From the NCBI GenBank assembly GCA_019309945.1, contig JAFDFH010000066.1:1-9347 (forward strand): a DNA stretch of 9,347 nucleotides, read 5' to 3'. The position numbers and the translations under genes are program-made. Source of the stretch: Deltaproteobacteria bacterium (lineage in GTDB: Bacteria > Desulfobacterota > Desulfobacteria > Desulfobacterales > JAFDFH01). The notes under the pieces were generated by a model. That model searched no databases, was not told the DNA's origin, and was given only the letters and a program-made list of their open reading frames with translations. Positions 6,250 to 9,347 of this stretch are shown piece by piece (the stretch's first letter is position 1; the number at the start of each line of letters is the position of its first letter).

Positions 6250-8127
6250 TTAAGATTCCGGCTCATCAAACCGGCAACTTAACGTCAGCAAATCTCCGTC
6301 AAAGTGAGTTTTGACTTTATACGGCAACGTCTTAAACAGTTTAATCATTCCCTGATTTTGGGGTGATGTATAGGCAACCAGGCCGGAAATGCCGTTTTCC
6401 CTGGCCGCCATGGCCAATTTGTGCATTAAAATTTTACCAAGCCCCCTCCCTTGAAATTCTTTGTTTATCGAAAATGCAACTTCCGCCATGTTTTTTACCT
6501 GGTCAAGAAGATATTCGCCAATTCCGACCACTCGACCAAAACCCATTTCCCCGAGGAGGATGATGAGGGTCAAATCCTTAATATAGTCAATTTGGGATAA
6601 GCTTTCGGCTTCATCGCGCTCAAAACTGGTTTTCTCATGAAAAAATCTTGAAATGACATCATTTTTGTCAAGATTATAAAAATGTTCCTGGATCCTCCTC
6701 GCATCCACTGGTTTTGCCGGTCTGATCGTCACCGAGGCACCGCCAATTTCCCGTGTTTCTTCCAACTGCAGCGGGTATATTCCGTGCAGCGATTCTTTCA
6801 AAATGCGATCAGCACCCAGGAGGTCCATTTTTTTGGCCTCGTAAAAAAGTTCATCCCGAAAATCAGGATGGGCAATGCTGATCATCGCCACAGCCCTTTC
6901 CTGAAGGCTTTTACCGAAAAGATTAACCACCCCGTATTCGGTAGCCACATAATGAACATCACCCCGGGGGACAACGACGGTGGTATCCCCAAGATGCGGG
7001 ACGATATGGCTTTTCTTACCCTGGGCAGATGTTGATGCCAGCATAAGGATCGATTTTCCCCCTTCTGATTGGGAGGTCCCCCTGATAAAGTCCAACATGC
7101 CGGTTACACCGCAAAAAAGGTTGAACGGTAGGGCATCGGCAGCCACCTGGCCGGTAAGATCAATGGCCATTGCCACATTCATGGAAACCATTTTATGGTG
7201 ACGGGCAATGATATCCGGTGCATTCACATAATCTGAAGGTTGAAACTCAATGGCAGGATTATCATGCAAAAACTCATAGAGTTCCCTGGTCCCGATAGCA
7301 GTGCTGGCCACTAGCTTGCCTTCGTTGAATTCTTTTTTTCGATTTGTTATAACACCCCTTGAAAAAAGGTGCATGATATCGTTTGTTATGTATTGCGTGT
7401 GAATACCCAGGTCATTTTTGTCGGCAAGGGCCAGGAGAATTGCCTGGTGTGTGGTTCCCGTGCCGATCTGCAGTGTTGAACCGTCATCGACAAGCCTTGT
7501 AATTAGACGGCCGATCATATTGGCGGATTCCAATTCAGGAATTTGACCAACAGCGAGAAGTTCCTCATCGTACTCAACGATCACAGCCACATCATTCACA
7601 TGAATAAAGCTGCGCCCAAGGATTCTGGGCATTTTAGAATTAACCTGAGCAATTACAAGGTCTGCCGCTAACGCGGCCGCCAGGGTCACATCCACGGAAA
7701 CCCCAAGACTCATCCATCCAAAATCATCCGGCGGTGACACCTGGATTAGGGCCACCTGTATCGGAAGCAGTCTGCTTTTAAAAAGGCGGGGTACGGCCGA
7801 AAGATTAATGGGTGTGATAAACCGTTTGTTTCTCGCAATGCTTTTGGTTTTGGCGGACCCTAAATAAAAAGACCTGATATTCAAATTATGGTCCTGAGTT
7901 TTGGTTGCAATTAAACTGAGAGGGGTGGTTTCGAGAGCCAGCAGGCGAACAATTTCAAGGTCGCTTAAGGTGCTGGCCGCTTCAGAAAGCGCTCGGACCA
8001 GACACTGGGGTTCGCCACAGGAAGATCCAATAAAAACCCTCTGGCCGGGTTTAATTTGTTTAATAGCCTCCTCTACGGTACGCTTTTTTTCGACATAATT
8101 GTCCGCCCAGGAGCTCGTCGTACCCAT
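6250..8127 (-). CDS. Acetyl-CoA hydrolase/transferase-like protein fused to a GNAT acetyltransferase domain
   Basis: The 625-aa two-part protein is likely cytosolic. Residues up to about 455 follow the acetyl-CoA hydrolase / 4-hydroxybutyrate CoA-transferase family: GSSCGEPQCLVRAL (35-48), LQIGTGTTHQAIL (219-231) and a C-terminal half with VVVPRGDVHYVATEYGVVNL (384-403) and the Q-E-R-A motif at 409-412. Residues about 466-618 form a GNAT domain with the acetyl-CoA-binding motif QGRGLG (559-564). In this family the catalytic glutamate that carries the CoA thioester lies in a GIHTEM-type motif; here that motif reads GIHTQY, so position 245 is glutamine. The CoA-transferase half may thus be non-catalytic, altered in chemistry, or acyl-CoA sensing, while GNAT may acetylate a protein or metabolite. 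The ATG at 8127 follows a GGGGGAAG site. A TTG at 8193 would add 22 residues encoded partly by the upstream repeat and is rejected. Family assignment is firm, function uncertain. Confidence 0.88.
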   Translation of the reverse strand: MGTTSSWADNYVEKKRTVEEAIKQIKPGQRVFIGSSCGEPQCLVRALSEAASTLSDLEIVRLLALETTPLSLIATKTQDHNLNIRSFYLGSAKTKSIARNKRFITPINLSAVPRLFKSRLLPIQVALIQVSPPDDFGWMSLGVSVDVTLAAALAADLVIAQVNSKMPRILGRSFIHVNDVAVIVEYDEELLAVGQIPELESANMIGRLITRLVDDGSTLQIGTGTTHQAILLALADKNDLGIHTQYITNDIMHLFSRGVITNRKKEFNEGKLVASTAIGTRELYEFLHDNPAIEFQPSDYVNAPDIIARHHKMVSMNVAMAIDLTGQVAADALPFNLFCGVTGMLDFIRGTSQSEGGKSILMLASTSAQGKKSHIVPHLGDTTVVVPRGDVHYVATEYGVVNLFGKSLQERAVAMISIAHPDFRDELFYEAKKMDLLGADRILKESLHGIYPLQLEETREIGGASVTIRPAKPVDARRIQEHFYNLDKNDVISRFFHEKTSFERDEAESLSQIDYIKDLTLIILLGEMGFGRVVGIGEYLLDQVKNMAEVAFSINKEFQGRGLGKILMHKLAMAARENGISGLVAYTSPQNQGMIKLFKTLPYKVKTHFDGDLLTLSCRFDEPES

Positions 8128-8130
8128 GAT

Positions 8131-8139
8131 CTTCCCCCT
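8131..8139 (-). promoter_or_regulatory. Ribosome binding site that decides the CoA-transferase/GNAT start
   Basis: The minus strand reads AGGGGGAAG just before ATC and the ATG at 8127, with the G-run 6 nt from the start codon. It supports this ATG over the TTG at 8193. Confidence 0.6.
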
Positions 8140-8179
8140 GAAGATATTTAAAAGGCAAAAACAATAATGAACAGTTTGG

Positions 8180-8454
8180 ACGTAACTCCTCAAAAACTTA
8201 TGGTTAAACCTACCAGCGGAGTCATCCGGTAATTTTTTTCAAAGCGGGCAACTGTTTGAAGCCGTTTAGGGCGGCTTACAGTGCCCCGAACAGCATCAAT
8301 TGTTGATTGTAGCCTGTTTGTGCTAAGCGACACACTTATTTTAGATCCCATGCGCGGGGCACTGTTAGGCGCCCTTAACGGCAAGTTTTGGCCGTATTGA
8401 AAAAAATTACCGGATGGCGTAGCGGACCTACCGGAACATATTGAGAAGTTACGT
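8180..8454. mobile_element. Nested foldback (inverted-repeat) element, non-coding, MITE-like
   Basis: Three pairs of inverted repeats are nested around one centre. The outer pair is 8180-8193 with 8441-8454 (13 of 14 match). The middle pair is a perfect 20-bp repeat, 8223-8242 with 8397-8416, containing a 7-base T/A run. The inner pair is 8269-8288 with 8355-8374 (18 of 20), with an uninterrupted 11-bp core. Segments between the pairs are also partly complementary. The central 66 bp contains a small ATCAA/TTGAT hairpin. No convincing ORF is present and no clear target duplication was found. It fills most of the 391-bp gap between the MFS gene and the CoA-transferase/GNAT gene. The rest of that gap (8455-8518 and 8128-8179) shows no gene and no convincing promoter. 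It may be a non-autonomous transposon, a dispersed palindromic repeat, or the source of a structured RNA. Confidence 0.62.
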
Positions 8455-8518
8455 TTTGACCATTTATTTAACGGATATGATAGTGTTTATCAAGAAGAAC
8501 ATGCCTATGTAAAAATCG

Positions 8519-9347
8519 TCAGGTATCAAGTCTCGCGCTTCGAGTCCTAAGAATCATCAGCACAATTACCCCCACCAATGCAAGCGAAACCATACCCAGG
8601 GCAACGAAGACGGTCTCGATAGTAAAAGCCGTTTCGATCATTTTTATCATTTTTATTGCCAATGCACCGACGCCAAAGGTTAGAACAAATTTAGCCCCAT
8701 AAGCCGAGTGGTGGAATCGTCTGGGTGTAAATCTGGCCACCAGGGTGTTTTCAATCGGCTGCATCCCGAGGAGAAAAAAGAAATACACCATGGCCAGAAC
8801 CACAAGGGGCAGGTCTATCGCAATTGCCATTAAAAAGGCAGCTGGTATAGTCGCTATGTGAAAGGCAAGATAACAGAATCTTGGATCGTACTTTTCCGCC
8901 ACTCGCCCCCCCGTGTATTGACCCAGCATTCCTACGAGGAAAATAAAGGAGGTGACCGTGGTGGCCACAAAGTTTTTGGAGAGCCCTTCACCCATTATTG
9001 ACGAAAACCATTGAAAAATCCCGAGGTTTTTGAGTTCGAAATAGGCGGGCATAATTACCGATGATCCCCGGTAGGCAACCCCCCCCAGCATCATGGCAAC
9101 AAGCAGGATAAGGAACGCACCCACGAGACCGTTCCCTCCTCCGGACCCGACTTCCCTTTCTTTTTTCGCTTCAGACAACGGTAGAACGAACATTAACACC
9201 AAACCGAATAAATTCAACACGGCTAAAAACAGGTAGGCGGCCCGAGGTCCCCAGAGCCAGTTAATCATTCCGGTGATAAGTGGAGCACTGGCTAAGCCCA
9301 GATTTCCAAATATTCCATTATACCCCATCCCCAAACTGACGCGCTTA
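8519..9347 (-). CDS. MFS transporter, C-terminal part (5' end beyond the window)
   Basis: The reading frame is open to the right edge (K-R-V-S precede the L-G-M-G-Y-N-G-I stretch), so the gene starts outside the window and about 275 residues are visible. Counting from the TTG-encoded leucine at 9334 as residue 1, about eight hydrophobic segments are evident: roughly 8-28, 32-53, 70-90, 121-143, 151-172, 175-196, 210-230 and 238-262. A charged, glycine-rich loop (54-69, E-A-K-K-E-R then GSGGG) separates the first two from the rest. This fits TM5-TM12 of a 12-helix major facilitator with the central cytoplasmic loop. GQYTGGRVAEKYDPR (138-152) is the loop equivalent to the conserved G-x-x-x-D/G-R motif between TM8 and TM9. 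Substrate cannot be inferred. No terminator hairpin is obvious right after the stop. Confidence 0.8.
   Translation of the reverse strand, partial: KRVSLGMGYNGIFGNLGLASAPLITGMINWLWGPRAAYLFLAVLNLFGLVLMFVLPLSEAKKEREVGSGGGNGLVGAFLILLVAMMLGGVAYRGSSVIMPAYFELKNLGIFQWFSSIMGEGLSKNFVATTVTSFIFLVGMLGQYTGGRVAEKYDPRFCYLAFHIATIPAAFLMAIAIDLPLVVLAMVYFFFLLGMQPIENTLVARFTPRRFHHSAYGAKFVLTFGVGALAIKMIKMIETAFTIETVFVALGMVSLALVGVIVLMILRTRSARLDT

Noticed and set aside
8128..8193. N-terminal extension of the CoA-transferase/GNAT protein from a TTG codon
   Set aside because: It overlaps the end of the foldback element, encodes a cysteine/aromatic-rich stretch not expected in the family, and the ATG at 8127 has its own strong ribosome binding site.
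8190..8384. 64-aa minus-strand ORF between the MFS and CoA-transferase/GNAT genes
   Set aside because: It lies wholly across the nested inverted repeats, has no good ribosome binding site, and its sequence is dictated by the palindromes. It is best read as non-coding.

Overview
This window is 9.3 kb of bacterial chromosome with six protein genes, all on the minus strand, so transcription runs from the right edge to the left edge. Gene content and style suggest an anaerobic, probably acetyl-CoA-pathway bacterium, most likely of the sulfate-reducing Desulfobacterota. The signs are a RACo-type corrinoid activator, a CoA-transferase/GNAT fusion, moderate GC, and intergenic foldback repeats. This placement is inferred from gene families; no search was run.

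Layout in transcription order: (1) 9347-8519, the C-terminal two thirds of an MFS transporter, cut by the right edge. (2) 8518-8128, a 391-bp gap mostly filled by a nested inverted-repeat (foldback) element of about 275 bp. (3) 8127-6250, an acetyl-CoA hydrolase/transferase-like protein fused to a C-terminal GNAT acetyltransferase domain. (4) 6138-4189, a [2Fe-2S]/ASKHA (DUF4445) reductive activator of corrinoid proteins. (5) 4039-2294, a group II PLP-dependent decarboxylase, best explained as a PanP-type aspartate 1-decarboxylase. (6) 1996-1160, panB. (7) 1137-217, panE. A weak terminator-like hairpin follows panE, and a candidate promoter near the left edge points to a further gene outside the window.

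The left half forms a pantothenate supply cassette. PanB makes ketopantoate, PanE reduces it to pantoate, and the PLP decarboxylase would make beta-alanine. Only pantothenate synthetase (PanC) is missing, so it must be encoded elsewhere. The cassette fits the neighbouring CoA-handling and acetyl-CoA-pathway functions, but nothing shows that all six genes are co-regulated.

The least expected structure is non-coding. A 234-bp inverted-repeat element with GGTTCA-type iterated arms sits between panP and panB, and perfect 9-bp direct repeats flank it like a target-site duplication. A second, different foldback element precedes the CoA-transferase/GNAT gene. A diverged repeat of about 58 bp brackets the pan cassette. 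In the CoA-transferase-like domain, the position where the family normally has its catalytic glutamate appears to be glutamine.
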